NCBI GenBank assembly: GCA_045579665.1
Contig: JAZNMO010000198.1
Coordinates: 1-30,474, forward strand
DNA: 30,474 nucleotides
Origin: COE1 sp045579665
Lineage (GTDB): Bacteria; Bacillota; Clostridia; Lachnospirales; Lachnospiraceae
Direction of reading: 5' to 3'
Part shown: positions 5,524 to 13,145 of the stretch, piece after piece
Layout: every line of letters begins with the position of its first letter
Numbering within the stretch: the stretch's first letter is position 1
The notes under the pieces: model-generated
The model's database searches: none
What the model saw: the letters and a program-made list of their open reading frames with translations, nothing else
Told to the model about the DNA's origin: nothing
Made by a program: the position numbers and the translations under genes

Positions 5524-5838
5524 TTACTTTTCTTTAAATGTTGCACAAGCTGTATCTGTGCTTGCCATTGCTCGATTTCCTGTGATATCTACGTGCTCAG
5601 CCTTACATCTGTAATTCTCATTATAGATGCACTTTACGGCCTCACAATCAATACTGATTGTCTTGCTTGGATGAGCTGTTGAATTACTGTAGGAATCACC
5701 GCTCTGCTCGCGGAAGCTCTCGCAGCATGTATTGTCACTACTGTCTGCATGCTTTCCTCCTACCATGATATCACCCTTACAGCAATACTTGTCCTTATTA
5801 TAAGTACAAGTTACTGCTCCACATGTTAATTCTGCCAT
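5524..5838 (-). CDS. Tandem DUF1540 cysteine-rich protein
   Basis: 104-residue protein with two copies of the short DUF1540 motif. Copy one begins LTCGAVTCTYNKDKYCCKGD and ends DNTCCESF (about residues 3-42). Copy two begins IDCEAVKCIYNENYRCKAEH and ends DTACATFKEK (about 62-104). Each carries the C-x4-C-x(7)-C and distal Cys pattern thought to bind a metal, and a Ser/Asn-rich linker joins them. Function is unknown; the family is common in spore-forming and gut Clostridia. The ATG at 5838 gives the family-typical N terminus; a TTG at 5874 would add a non-conserved tail that falls in a leader hairpin (5888-5865). An AT-rich near-palindrome lies about 80 bases upstream. Its stop is just before the infC promoter and no terminator is seen between. 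Confidence 0.88.
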   Translation of the reverse strand: MAELTCGAVTCTYNKDKYCCKGDIMVGGKHADSSDNTCCESFREQSGDSYSNSTAHPSKTISIDCEAVKCIYNENYRCKAEHVDITGNRAMASTDTACATFKEK

Positions 5839-6035
5839 ACCTGATACCTGTACCTTTCTGACTCCGCATAGCAATCACTTTGCTACGCAGCCTCGCATAC
5901 ATCTTGCTCAGCATCAATAATTATTATCAATACTGACCTAAATGCTGACACAGATAGTATGAACATTTTAGACTAAAATATACCGAATTTTATAACCAAA
6001 ATATTAATGTAGTAAGCCAGTGCTACAAACAAATA

Positions 6036-8000
6036 TTATTTACCTTCCTCAGTTACTTCAATCTTTCTGATTTCCTTTGTTCTGATTTCCTTACAAATAT
6101 CATTTACAAACGTATCAAGTGACTTCTGTCCCTCATCTCCGGCATAACGGCTGCGAACGGATACAAGACCTGCCTCCTGCTCCTTTTCACCTACTACAAG
6201 CATATATGGCACCTTATCAAGTCTTGCCTCACGAATCTTGTAGCCAATCTTCTCTGATCTTCCATCTACTGTAGCATCGACACCGTTCTTCTTAAGCTCT
6301 GCAAGTACACTGTTTGCATAATCAATGTACTTATCTGAAATAGGAAGAACTCTTACCTGCTCAGGGCATAACCATGTCGGGAATAAGCCTGCATACTTCT
6401 CAATCAACCATGCCAATGTTCTCTCATAACAACCGATAGAGGTACGGTGAATAATGTATGGTCTCTTCTTCTCACCATTTTCATCGATATAATACATATC
6501 AAACTGCTCAGCAAGAAGTGCATCCCACTGAATGGTAATCATGGTATCTTCCTTACCATATACATTCTTCGCATTGATATCTACCTTAGGACCATAGAAA
6601 GCTGCCTCTCCTACATCCTCTGTAAATGGAATCTCAAGCTCATTCAAAACGTCACGGATATGCTGCTCTGTCTCTTCCCAAACCTCAGGCGCACCGATAT
6701 ACTTCGCACTGTTATCAGGGTCCCACTTAGAAAGATGATATGTTACATCATCCTGCAAGCCTAATGTCTCTAAACAATACTTAGCAAGTGCAAGACATCC
6801 CTTAAACTCCTCTACCATCTGGTCAGGTCTTACAATCAGATGTCCCTCTGAAATAGTAAACTGTCTTACACGAGTTAATCCGTGCATCTCACCGGAATCC
6901 TCATTTCTGAAGAGTGTAGACGTCTCACCATATCTGCATGGTAAATCTCTGTAGCTCTTCTGGCTTGCCTTATATACATAATACTGGAACGGACATGTCA
7001 TAGGACGAAGGGCAAATACTTCCTTATCCTTATCCTCATCGCCGAGTACAAACATACCATCCTTATAATGGTCCCAATGTCCTGAAATCTTATATAAGTC
7101 AGACTTTGCCATTAACGGAGTCTTTGTTCTCATGTAACCACGATTTGTCTCCTCGTCTTCAATCCATCTCTGTAATCTCTGAACCATCTTAACACCATTT
7201 GGCATTAATAAAGGAAGTCCCTGACCAATTACATCTACTGTTGTGAAGATACCCATCTCACGTCCTAACTTGTTATGGTCTCTCTCCTTAATATTCTCAA
7301 GATACTTCAAATAGTCCTCAAGCTCTTCCTTCTTATTAAAGGCTGTTCCGTAGATTCTCTGAAGCATCGGTCTTGTAGAATCACCTCTCCAGTATGCACC
7401 TGAAGAAGAAATTAACTTAAATGCCTTGATATTCTTAGTAGACATTAAGTGAGGTCCTGCACAAAGGTCTGTAAATCCATCTCCCTGGCTATAGAAGCTA
7501 ATCTCAGCATCTGCAGGCAAATCCTGAATCAACTCAACCTTATATGGCTCGCCCTTCTCTTCCATAAACTTAATCGCATCTTCTCTTGATAATGTGAATC
7601 TCTCAAGCTTATTGCCTTCCTTGATAATCTTCTTCATCTCTGCCTCAAGCTTATCCAAATCCTCTCTTGAGAACGGAGCATGCTCAAAGTCATAATAAAA
7701 TCCATTATCAATTGATGGTCCAATTGCAAGCTTTGCATCTGGGAATACTCTCTTCACTGCCTCTGCCAATACATGGCTTGTTGTATGTCTTAATGTAGAA
7801 AGACCTGCCTTATCATTAGCTGTTAAAATGCTTAATGTACAGTCTGCATCCACTACTGTTCTTAAATCAACTACTTCTCCGTTTACTTCACCGGCACATG
7901 CCATTCTGGCAAGACCTTCGCTAATGTCTGCTGCTATGTCTATTACTGACATTGCTGATGCGTACTCTTTTACTGAGCCGTCTTTTAATGTTACCTTCAT
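6036..8000 (-). CDS. thrS: Threonyl-tRNA synthetase
   Basis: Charges tRNA-Thr. 654 residues from the ATG at 8000, normal for bacterial ThrRS. Order: TGS domain (1-60), editing domain with HTTSHVLAEAV (near 85) and YYDFEH, then the class II core. Zinc ligands are visible as the Cys of RPMTCPFQ, the His of ISEGHLIV and the His of PYIIHRTSIG. Motif 2 is the CRYGETSTLFRNEDSGEMHG region, and the C-terminal anticodon-binding domain has VRVLPISDKY and GVDATVDGRSEKIGYKIREA. An ATG directly in front (8003) is also possible; AGGAGG stands 7 and 4 bases from them respectively, favouring 8000. Controlled by the T-box leader immediately upstream. Confidence 0.97.
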   Translation of the reverse strand: MKVTLKDGSVKEYASAMSVIDIAADISEGLARMACAGEVNGEVVDLRTVVDADCTLSILTANDKAGLSTLRHTTSHVLAEAVKRVFPDAKLAIGPSIDNGFYYDFEHAPFSREDLDKLEAEMKKIIKEGNKLERFTLSREDAIKFMEEKGEPYKVELIQDLPADAEISFYSQGDGFTDLCAGPHLMSTKNIKAFKLISSSGAYWRGDSTRPMLQRIYGTAFNKKEELEDYLKYLENIKERDHNKLGREMGIFTTVDVIGQGLPLLMPNGVKMVQRLQRWIEDEETNRGYMRTKTPLMAKSDLYKISGHWDHYKDGMFVLGDEDKDKEVFALRPMTCPFQYYVYKASQKSYRDLPCRYGETSTLFRNEDSGEMHGLTRVRQFTISEGHLIVRPDQMVEEFKGCLALAKYCLETLGLQDDVTYHLSKWDPDNSAKYIGAPEVWEETEQHIRDVLNELEIPFTEDVGEAAFYGPKVDINAKNVYGKEDTMITIQWDALLAEQFDMYYIDENGEKKRPYIIHRTSIGCYERTLAWLIEKYAGLFPTWLCPEQVRVLPISDKYIDYANSVLAELKKNGVDATVDGRSEKIGYKIREARLDKVPYMLVVGEKEQEAGLVSVRSRYAGDEGQKSLDTFVNDICKEIRTKEIRKIEVTEEGK

Positions 8001-8023
8001 CATTTCTCCTCCTTTAATGAAAT

Positions 8024-8285
8024 AAAAAGCCCCTCGCATTACGAAGTAATGCGAGGGACGAATAATCGCGGTTCCACCCTGCTTGCCTGCTGCGCACTTC
8101 TAATAGCTACGACTTATACAGACCTCTCATTAGATGATAACGGAATCACCGGACCGGATTGGGGCCACTCAGAGTTAGTTTTCAAATATCTCCCGTAAGG
8201 ATAATCACAGCACAGCTCTCGCCGTTATCCCTCTCTGATACGTTCTGATATCCTACTCGTCTCGTCAACGTGTTAAATATTCTTA
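8024..8285 (-). ncRNA. T-box leader of thrS
   Basis: The minus strand carries the conserved T-box GGGTGGAACCGCG (8079-8067), whose central bases pair with the uncharged tRNA acceptor end. It is followed by the terminator CCCTCGCATTAC TTC GTAATGCGAGGG and a T run (8058-8024), ending just before the thrS SD. Stem I lies in the 5' half (GGATAACGG...TTATCC region). In GAAAACTAACTCTGAGTGG the ACU triplet is a candidate Thr specifier, though its exact position needs folding. Uncharged tRNA-Thr would promote readthrough into thrS. Confidence 0.92.
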
Positions 8286-8292
8286 TAGGAAT

Positions 8293-8321
8293 ATATTATT
8301 CCCAGAAATTCATTTTGTAAA
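8293..8321 (-). promoter_or_regulatory. Promoter of the thrS T-box transcript
   Basis: Minus-strand TTTACA (8321-8316), 17 bases, TAATAT (8298-8293). Transcription would start near 8287, giving a leader of about 285 bases before thrS. It sits directly behind the stop of the SEC-C gene. Confidence 0.75.
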
Positions 8322-8335
8322 GTGCCTTTCAAAAA

Positions 8336-8851
8336 TTAATTCTTACCACAGCACTTCTTATACTTCTTACCACTTCCGCATGGACATGGATCATTTGGAT
8401 AAATCTTTGCATCCTTAACGATAGTTGTAGAAGACTTCTGCTCCTTGTAAAGAGCCTTCTTCTTATCTGCATCAAAGATTGCATTCCACTCCTCAAGATC
8501 ATATAACCAGTCAGCCTCTGCTGCGATCATATTCTTATAGAGTAACTCCTTATCATAAATAAGGTTAACCTCTGTCTCCTCTTCCATAGTCTCAATTGGA
8601 TTAGCTTCCTTTAAGCTATCATTGATTCCATCAAGGAAACCAACCATAGTCATAACATCTACCTTATATTTGTCTGCAAGCTCTTTTACTGTTCCCTTAA
8701 CTTCCTCATCAGGGTTCGCTAAAAGCTGCTTGTAAATTTCCTGTTCCTTCTGGAAATATGTAATCCAGAACTTCTGGAGTTTCTCCTTATCAGCCTTCTC
8801 ATCATAAGCCTTGGTTCTCCACTTTTCTAATAATGTCTTCTTCTTTGCCAT
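8336..8851 (-). CDS. SEC-C motif protein
   Basis: 171-residue soluble protein ending in PNDPCPCGSGKKYKKCC, the SEC-C zinc-binding motif (CxCx8CC/CH) first seen at the C terminus of SecA. The rest is helical and strongly charged, with an N-terminal basic stretch MAKKKTLLEKWRTKAYDEK and an acidic middle (NPIETMEEETEVN). SEC-C tails mediate contacts with SecB or ribosomes in some proteins; what this one binds is unknown. No other domain was recognised. Transcribed from its own promoter at 8959-8931, and divergent from the small membrane protein gene to its right. Confidence 0.85.
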   Translation of the reverse strand: MAKKKTLLEKWRTKAYDEKADKEKLQKFWITYFQKEQEIYKQLLANPDEEVKGTVKELADKYKVDVMTMVGFLDGINDSLKEANPIETMEEETEVNLIYDKELLYKNMIAAEADWLYDLEEWNAIFDADKKKALYKEQKSSTTIVKDAKIYPNDPCPCGSGKKYKKCCGKN

Positions 8852-8930
8852 GATTCTAACATCCTTTCGCTATTGGCGTTTTTCTCGGAATTGTTTCCAC
8901 GTTCCCGTGGTCTGTCCATCATATGACAGT

Positions 8931-8959
8931 AGTATATACTAAATCTTTTAGAAAGTCAA
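8931..8959 (-). promoter_or_regulatory. Promoter of the SEC-C gene
   Basis: Minus-strand TTGACT (8959-8954), 17 bases, TATACT (8936-8931). Transcription would start about 75-80 bases before the ATG. It stands back to back with the plus-strand promoter at 8978-9006. Confidence 0.78.
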
Positions 8960-8977
8960 AGGGAAGTATTTTACAGG

Positions 8978-9006
8978 TTGATTTTCTTTTATTTTATTCA
9001 TATAAT
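8978..9006 (+). promoter_or_regulatory. Promoter of the small membrane protein gene
   Basis: TTGATT (8978-8983), a 17-base spacer and a perfect TATAAT (9001-9006). The ATG at 9050 follows after a short leader with SD AAAGGAAGG. Confidence 0.82.
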
Positions 9007-9049
9007 TAACTTGTTGTTCAAACAATATCAAATAAAGGAAGGTTTCCCA

Positions 9050-9400
9050 ATGAAAAAATCACCAAAACAAATCGCTGCAATCATTGCACTTATCGCTATT
9101 GTTGCACTTATTATTGCTTATTTTGTATCAGCACTTACAGCTACACCCGAATCAGGTAACACATTCTTTGCATATTTCTTTGCAATCATTGCGGTTCCGA
9201 TTCTTCTATGGCTGTTCTTATTCTGCTACGGGCGTCTCACTCAGAAACACACCATAGCCGAATACTTTCCTGAAAATGATGAGGAAACCAAGAAAATACT
9301 GGAAGAAATCGAGCTTACCAAGTTCAATGAAGCCATGGCCAAGGAAGCTACAAATGCAGAAGCTACAGATACCCAAACGGACAACTCTTCCGAGAAATAG
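9050..9400 (+). CDS. Small two-helix membrane protein of unknown function
   Basis: 116 residues from the ATG at 9050, supported by AAAGGAAGG seven bases upstream. Two hydrophobic helices: residues about 8-29 (IAAIIALIAIVALIIAYFVS) and 42-63 (AYFFAIIAVPILLWLFLFCY). They are followed by a charged cytoplasmic-type tail with an acidic helix (NDEETKKILEEIELTKFNEA) and a low-complexity Thr/Asn/Ala end. The Lys-rich start suggests the N terminus stays inside. No family name is recognised, though this layout is common among conserved Lachnospiraceae hypotheticals. Only plus-strand gene in the left half of the window, with its own promoter and a terminator-like hairpin behind it. Confidence 0.8.
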   Translation: MKKSPKQIAAIIALIAIVALIIAYFVSALTATPESGNTFFAYFFAIIAVPILLWLFLFCYGRLTQKHTIAEYFPENDEETKKILEEIELTKFNEAMAKEATNAEATDTQTDNSSEK

Positions 9401-9405
9401 TTTTA

Positions 9406-10293
9406 TCACGAAATCATTTCAAATAATTTCCCTGCTGCCGCTGACAGCGGGGATTTTTTATTGCGTACTATACAAATTTGCCTCTTAGGAATCATCTGAT
9501 TAAATCGTAATTCAAACAAACTGCCTTCCTTAATAAACTCTCTTGCAAAATCCTTTACCACATAACCTATTCCCAGATTACGCAGCGCAAACTGTACTAT
9601 CATTTCACTAGTTGCAAGTTCAAATTCAGGATTTAGTTCAACCTCTTTCTCCTTCAAAAACTGTTCAATATATCTTCTGCTGGAGGTATTGCCTTCCAGA
9701 CAGATAATCTGCATATTCTCCAATTCTTTAAAATCCAACATACGATTCTTATAAGAAATAAATCTTCTTCCTGCAACAAATACATCCTCGACATCCTGCA
9801 CAGCAACAGACTCCATATCTGTTGGGAGAGTAAATGGTGTTGTTACTATACCAAAATCTATCTTCCCTTCCAAAAGATTATCCAAAGTCTCTGGCGTCGG
9901 CACATTGGTCACACTAATCTTAATCTTGGGATAACTTTCATGGAACTTCTCAAGAATCGGCAACAGATAATACTGCAAGGTCATATCGCTTGCACCTATC
10001 TTTATTTCTCCAAGCTCTATATTCAGCATCTGCTTTAACGCTTTCTCACCAAGTGCAAACTGCTCATAGCCTTTTTCTACATACGCATATAAAATCTCGC
10101 CTTCCTTGGTCAGCTTCACACCTTTGGCTGTTCTTTGAAAAAGCTTTGTCTTAACGCCATCCTCCAACAGCTTTACTGCCTGGCTGACGGCCGGTTGTGT
10201 AATGGATAGCTCCTTTGCTGCCTCCGTAAGACTCCCGCACTTTGCCACACAATAAAAGACTCTGTATTGTTCAAGGTTATTTTCTACCATCAT
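9406..10293 (-). CDS. LysR-family transcriptional regulator
   Basis: 295 residues, standard LysR length. The winged HTH is at residues 5-65 (YRVFYCVAKCGSLTEAAKEL, then SITQPAVSQAVKLLED), followed by the linker helix and a periplasmic-binding-protein-like effector domain (about 90-290, starting LGEIKIGASDMTLQYYLLP). The effector is unknown. Its ATG (10293) overlaps the purA stop as ATGA, so it is translated and very probably transcribed with purA. LysR genes are usually divergent from their targets; placement at the end of a purine cluster suggests regulation linked to purine or nitrogen status, which is inference. A second ATG follows immediately and could equally be the start. Confidence 0.93.
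   Translation of the reverse strand: MMVENNLEQYRVFYCVAKCGSLTEAAKELSITQPAVSQAVKLLEDGVKTKLFQRTAKGVKLTKEGEILYAYVEKGYEQFALGEKALKQMLNIELGEIKIGASDMTLQYYLLPILEKFHESYPKIKISVTNVPTPETLDNLLEGKIDFGIVTTPFTLPTDMESVAVQDVEDVFVAGRRFISYKNRMLDFKELENMQIICLEGNTSSRRYIEQFLKEKEVELNPEFELATSEMIVQFALRNLGIGYVVKDFAREFIKEGSLFELRFNQMIPKRQICIVRNKKSPLSAAAGKLFEMIS
9436..9459 (+). terminator. Terminator of the small membrane protein gene
   Basis: CCGCT GAC AGCGG followed by GGATTTTTT: a short GC stem with a six-T run about 35 bases past the stop. It overlaps the 3' end of the convergent lysR gene. The stem is only five pairs. Confidence 0.55.
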
Positions 10294-11567
10294 ACTCTAT
10301 ATATAATATCCTCTCTTGCCGGACCGTTACTTACCATAGTAATCGGATAACCAATCTGTTCCTCTATAAACTCGATATACTTTCGGCAGTTCTCAGGTAA
10401 TTCCTCATACTTACGTATGCCTCTGATATCACACTTCCAACCAGGTAATGTTTTTAATACAGGCTTTGCCTTCTCAAGTCTGGCTGTCACAGGGAAATCG
10501 GTTGTTACTTCACCATCTATCTCATAACCAACACATACCGGAATCTCATCCAGATATCCCAATACATCAAGCACTGTAAAGCATACGTCCGTTGTTCCCT
10601 GCAGACGGCAGCCATACTTTGATGCCACACAGTCAAACCAGCCCATACGTCTTGGACGTCCTGTAGTCGCACCGTACTCACCACCATCTCCACCGCGTCT
10701 TCTAAGCTCATCAGCTTCATCGCCAAAGATTTCCGATACAAATGCACCTGCTCCAACCGCTGATGAATATGCCTTACATACAGTATAAATCTTCTTAATC
10801 TCATACGGTGGAATACCTGCACCGATTGCACCGTATGCTGCCAGTGTTGAAGAGGAAGTAACCATCGGATAAATACCATGGTCAGGGTCCTTCAAAGTGC
10901 CAAGCTGTCCCTCTAACAGAATATTCTTACCTTCCTTAATTGCCTCATCAAGATATAAAGACACATCACATACAAACGGGGCAATCATATCTCTATACTC
11001 ATGCAAGGTTTCTAACAGTTCCTTTGCATCAATCCCCGGTTTCTTATATAAGTGCTCCAGAATAATATTCTTCTGTTCACAAACTCTCTCTACCTTCTCC
11101 TGTAACAGTTCTTCCTCAAAAAGCTCACTTACCTGAAAACCAATCTTTGCATATTTATCTGAATAAAATGGTGCAATACCTGACTTTGTCGAACCAAAAG
11201 ACTTGCCTCCGAGTCTTTCCTCCTCATACTGGTCAAATAAAATATGATACGGCATTACAATCTGTGCTCTGTCTGATACGAGAATCTTGGGCATCGGCAC
11301 ATTTCTATCTGTAAGTGACTTAATTTCATTCATAAAAATCGGAATATTTAATGCCACGCCATTTCCAATAATGCTGGTTGTATGACTATGAAATACCCCT
11401 GATGGCAAGGTATGAAGCGCAAACTTACCATACTCATTTACAATTGTATGCCCAGCATTTGCTCCTCCCTGAAAACGAATGATAATATCCGCTTCTTTCG
11501 CAAGCATATCCGTAATTTTCCCCTTACCTTCATCGCCCCAATTGGCGCCAACTACTGCCTTTACCAT
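10290..11567 (-). CDS. purA: Adenylosuccinate synthetase
   Basis: First committed step from IMP to AMP: IMP + Asp + GTP to adenylosuccinate. 425 residues from the ATG at 11567, preceded by AGGAGGAG. The N terminus VVGANWGDEGKGKITD holds the GTP P-loop variant GDEGKGK with the catalytic Asp; GGANAGHT holds the catalytic His. Further family blocks are LLEGQLGTLKDPDHGIYPMV and GATTGRPRRMGWFD. Note LEGQLGT where many PurA proteins have FEGAQGT, a conservative lineage variant. The downstream lysR gene overlaps by 4 bases; upstream is the purF-like gene, with an inverted repeat in the gap. Confidence 0.97.
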   Translation of the reverse strand: MVKAVVGANWGDEGKGKITDMLAKEADIIIRFQGGANAGHTIVNEYGKFALHTLPSGVFHSHTTSIIGNGVALNIPIFMNEIKSLTDRNVPMPKILVSDRAQIVMPYHILFDQYEEERLGGKSFGSTKSGIAPFYSDKYAKIGFQVSELFEEELLQEKVERVCEQKNIILEHLYKKPGIDAKELLETLHEYRDMIAPFVCDVSLYLDEAIKEGKNILLEGQLGTLKDPDHGIYPMVTSSSTLAAYGAIGAGIPPYEIKKIYTVCKAYSSAVGAGAFVSEIFGDEADELRRRGGDGGEYGATTGRPRRMGWFDCVASKYGCRLQGTTDVCFTVLDVLGYLDEIPVCVGYEIDGEVTTDFPVTARLEKAKPVLKTLPGWKCDIRGIRKYEELPENCRKYIEFIEEQIGYPITMVSNGPAREDIIYRV

Positions 11568-11590
11568 AAACTCTCCTCCTAAAAATGAAA

Positions 11591-11644
11591 TGGGATAAAA
11601 CAAGATGTTATCCTTACATAGATATCATATCTCGTTTTATCCCA
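11591..11644 (-). other. Long hairpin in the purF-like/purA gap
   Basis: TGGGATAAAACGAGAT and ATCTTGTTTTATCCCA (minus strand) form a 16 bp stem with one G-U pair and a 22-base loop, located between the stop of the upstream gene and the purA SD. It is followed by ATTTCATTTTTAGG, not by a clean T run, so it is a weak terminator at best. RNA processing, differential stability or an inefficient attenuator are other possibilities. Confidence 0.6.
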
Positions 11645-11692
11645 TTAGTAAAATCAATATTAATTATAAGTAATATAAGCTCCTCTTATACC

Positions 11693-13102
11693 TTATTCCT
11701 TACCATCCCAACAGTAAGTACAAAGCTTAGATGGGTCAATACCCACCGAAGCAATCATATCATCCAGTCTATGATAACGAAGCGATGTAAAGTTAAGCTT
11801 TACACGAATCTTCTCTATCATTGCCGCATACTCCGGTGAATCAGGGTTCACGTAGGCATCTAAGTGTGTCATATACTTCTCACCTTCAAGCTCCTGCATT
11901 ACCTGATGTGTAATAAGCTCCATTGGTGATGAAGAGCGTGAGAAATTCAAATACTTACATCCAAACATAATCGGCGGACATGCCGGTCTGATATGAACCT
12001 CTTTCGCACCGCTTTGATATAAGAACTCTGTTGTCTCACCTAACTGTGTACCACGCACAATAGAATCATCAATCAGCAGCATTCTATTATCTTTAATCAA
12101 ATCCTGCACTGCAATCAGCTTCATCTTGGCAATCATATTACGCTTTGTCTGAATCGTTGGAGTGAAAGAACGCGGCCATGTTGGTGTATACTTAATAAAC
12201 GGTCTTGAAAACGGAATGCCTGACTCATTGGCATAACCAATCGCATGTGCTGTACCCGAATCCGGAACACCTGCTACAATATCCGCCTCAACATTATCAC
12301 GCTTTGCAAGCTCAGAACCACAATTATAGCGCATCTGCTCTACGCTGATACCCTCATACGAAGATGAAGGATAACCATAATATACCCACAGGAAGGTACA
12401 AATCTTCATATCCTTACCCGGAGCAACTAATGGCTTTACAGCCTCCGGAGTCACTACAACAATCTCTCCAGGTCCCAACTCACGTACCGGCTGGTAACCA
12501 AGATTCAGATAAGCGAAGCTCTCAAATGCTATACAATAAGCACCGTCCTTCTTTCCTATCGCAACAGGGGTTCGTCCCATCTTATCACGTGCCGCATAAA
12601 TACCCATAGGCGTCATAAGCAAAATAGTCATGGAACCTTCTATCAAATCCTGAGCATGCTTAATACCTTCAATCAAATTCTCTCTTTGATTAATAATCGC
12701 AGCCACAAGCTCTGTTGGATTAATATCTCCACCGCTCATCTCAAGAAAATGTGCGCCATGGCTATCACCAAAAATGTCCTTTACTATGGCATCTGTATTA
12801 TTAATCTTACCAACTGTAGAAATGGCATAGGTACCATGATGAGAACGCACAATCAACGGCTGTGGCTCATAATCTGAGATACAGCCAATTCCAAGATTAC
12901 CGCTCATCTTAGAAACATCTCTGTCAAACTTAGTACGGAAAGGCGAATTCTCAATATTATGAATCGCACGGTCAAAGCCATTCTCCTTGCCATATACTGC
13001 CATACCGGCACGTCTTGTTCCCAAATGTGAATGATAATCTGTTCCAAAAAACAAATCAAATACACAATCTTCTTTTGATGCTACTGCAAAAAATCCGCCC
13101 AT
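11693..13102 (-). CDS. purF: PurF-like amidophosphoribosyltransferase lacking the glutaminase cysteine
   Basis: 469 residues with the PurF two-domain plan. The C-terminal PRTase half looks intact: GVPDSGTAHAIGYA (near 279), the flexible loop RSFTPTIQTKR (311-321) and PRPP loop MLLIDDSIVRGT (341-352). Four cysteines fit the 4Fe-4S ligands of the Bacillus enzyme (C235, C382, C461, C464, the last two in LCTYCWDGKE). The N-terminal glutaminase half is degenerate. The mature N-terminal Cys nucleophile is replaced (MGGFFAV for the usual CGVFGI), the RYST/RYAT glutamine-binding block reads CISDYEPQPL, and the oxyanion-hole HNGNL block reads VGKINN. C13 is present but does not align as nucleophile. 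The ATG at 13102 has AGGAGG, so no missing start explains it. It may be an ammonia-dependent enzyme or a non-catalytic paralogue; a standard purF could exist elsewhere. Confidence 0.85.
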   Translation of the reverse strand: MGGFFAVASKEDCVFDLFFGTDYHSHLGTRRAGMAVYGKENGFDRAIHNIENSPFRTKFDRDVSKMSGNLGIGCISDYEPQPLIVRSHHGTYAISTVGKINNTDAIVKDIFGDSHGAHFLEMSGGDINPTELVAAIINQRENLIEGIKHAQDLIEGSMTILLMTPMGIYAARDKMGRTPVAIGKKDGAYCIAFESFAYLNLGYQPVRELGPGEIVVVTPEAVKPLVAPGKDMKICTFLWVYYGYPSSSYEGISVEQMRYNCGSELAKRDNVEADIVAGVPDSGTAHAIGYANESGIPFSRPFIKYTPTWPRSFTPTIQTKRNMIAKMKLIAVQDLIKDNRMLLIDDSIVRGTQLGETTEFLYQSGAKEVHIRPACPPIMFGCKYLNFSRSSSPMELITHQVMQELEGEKYMTHLDAYVNPDSPEYAAMIEKIRVKLNFTSLRYHRLDDMIASVGIDPSKLCTYCWDGKE

Positions 13103-13145
13103 AGGAGCCTCCTATAAATTTAATCTCTAAAATAGTATATCATAT

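Noticed and set aside
10517..10879. 120-codon minus-strand frame within purA
   Set aside because: Lies in another frame of purA, with Arg/His/Trp-rich composition typical of out-of-frame translation.
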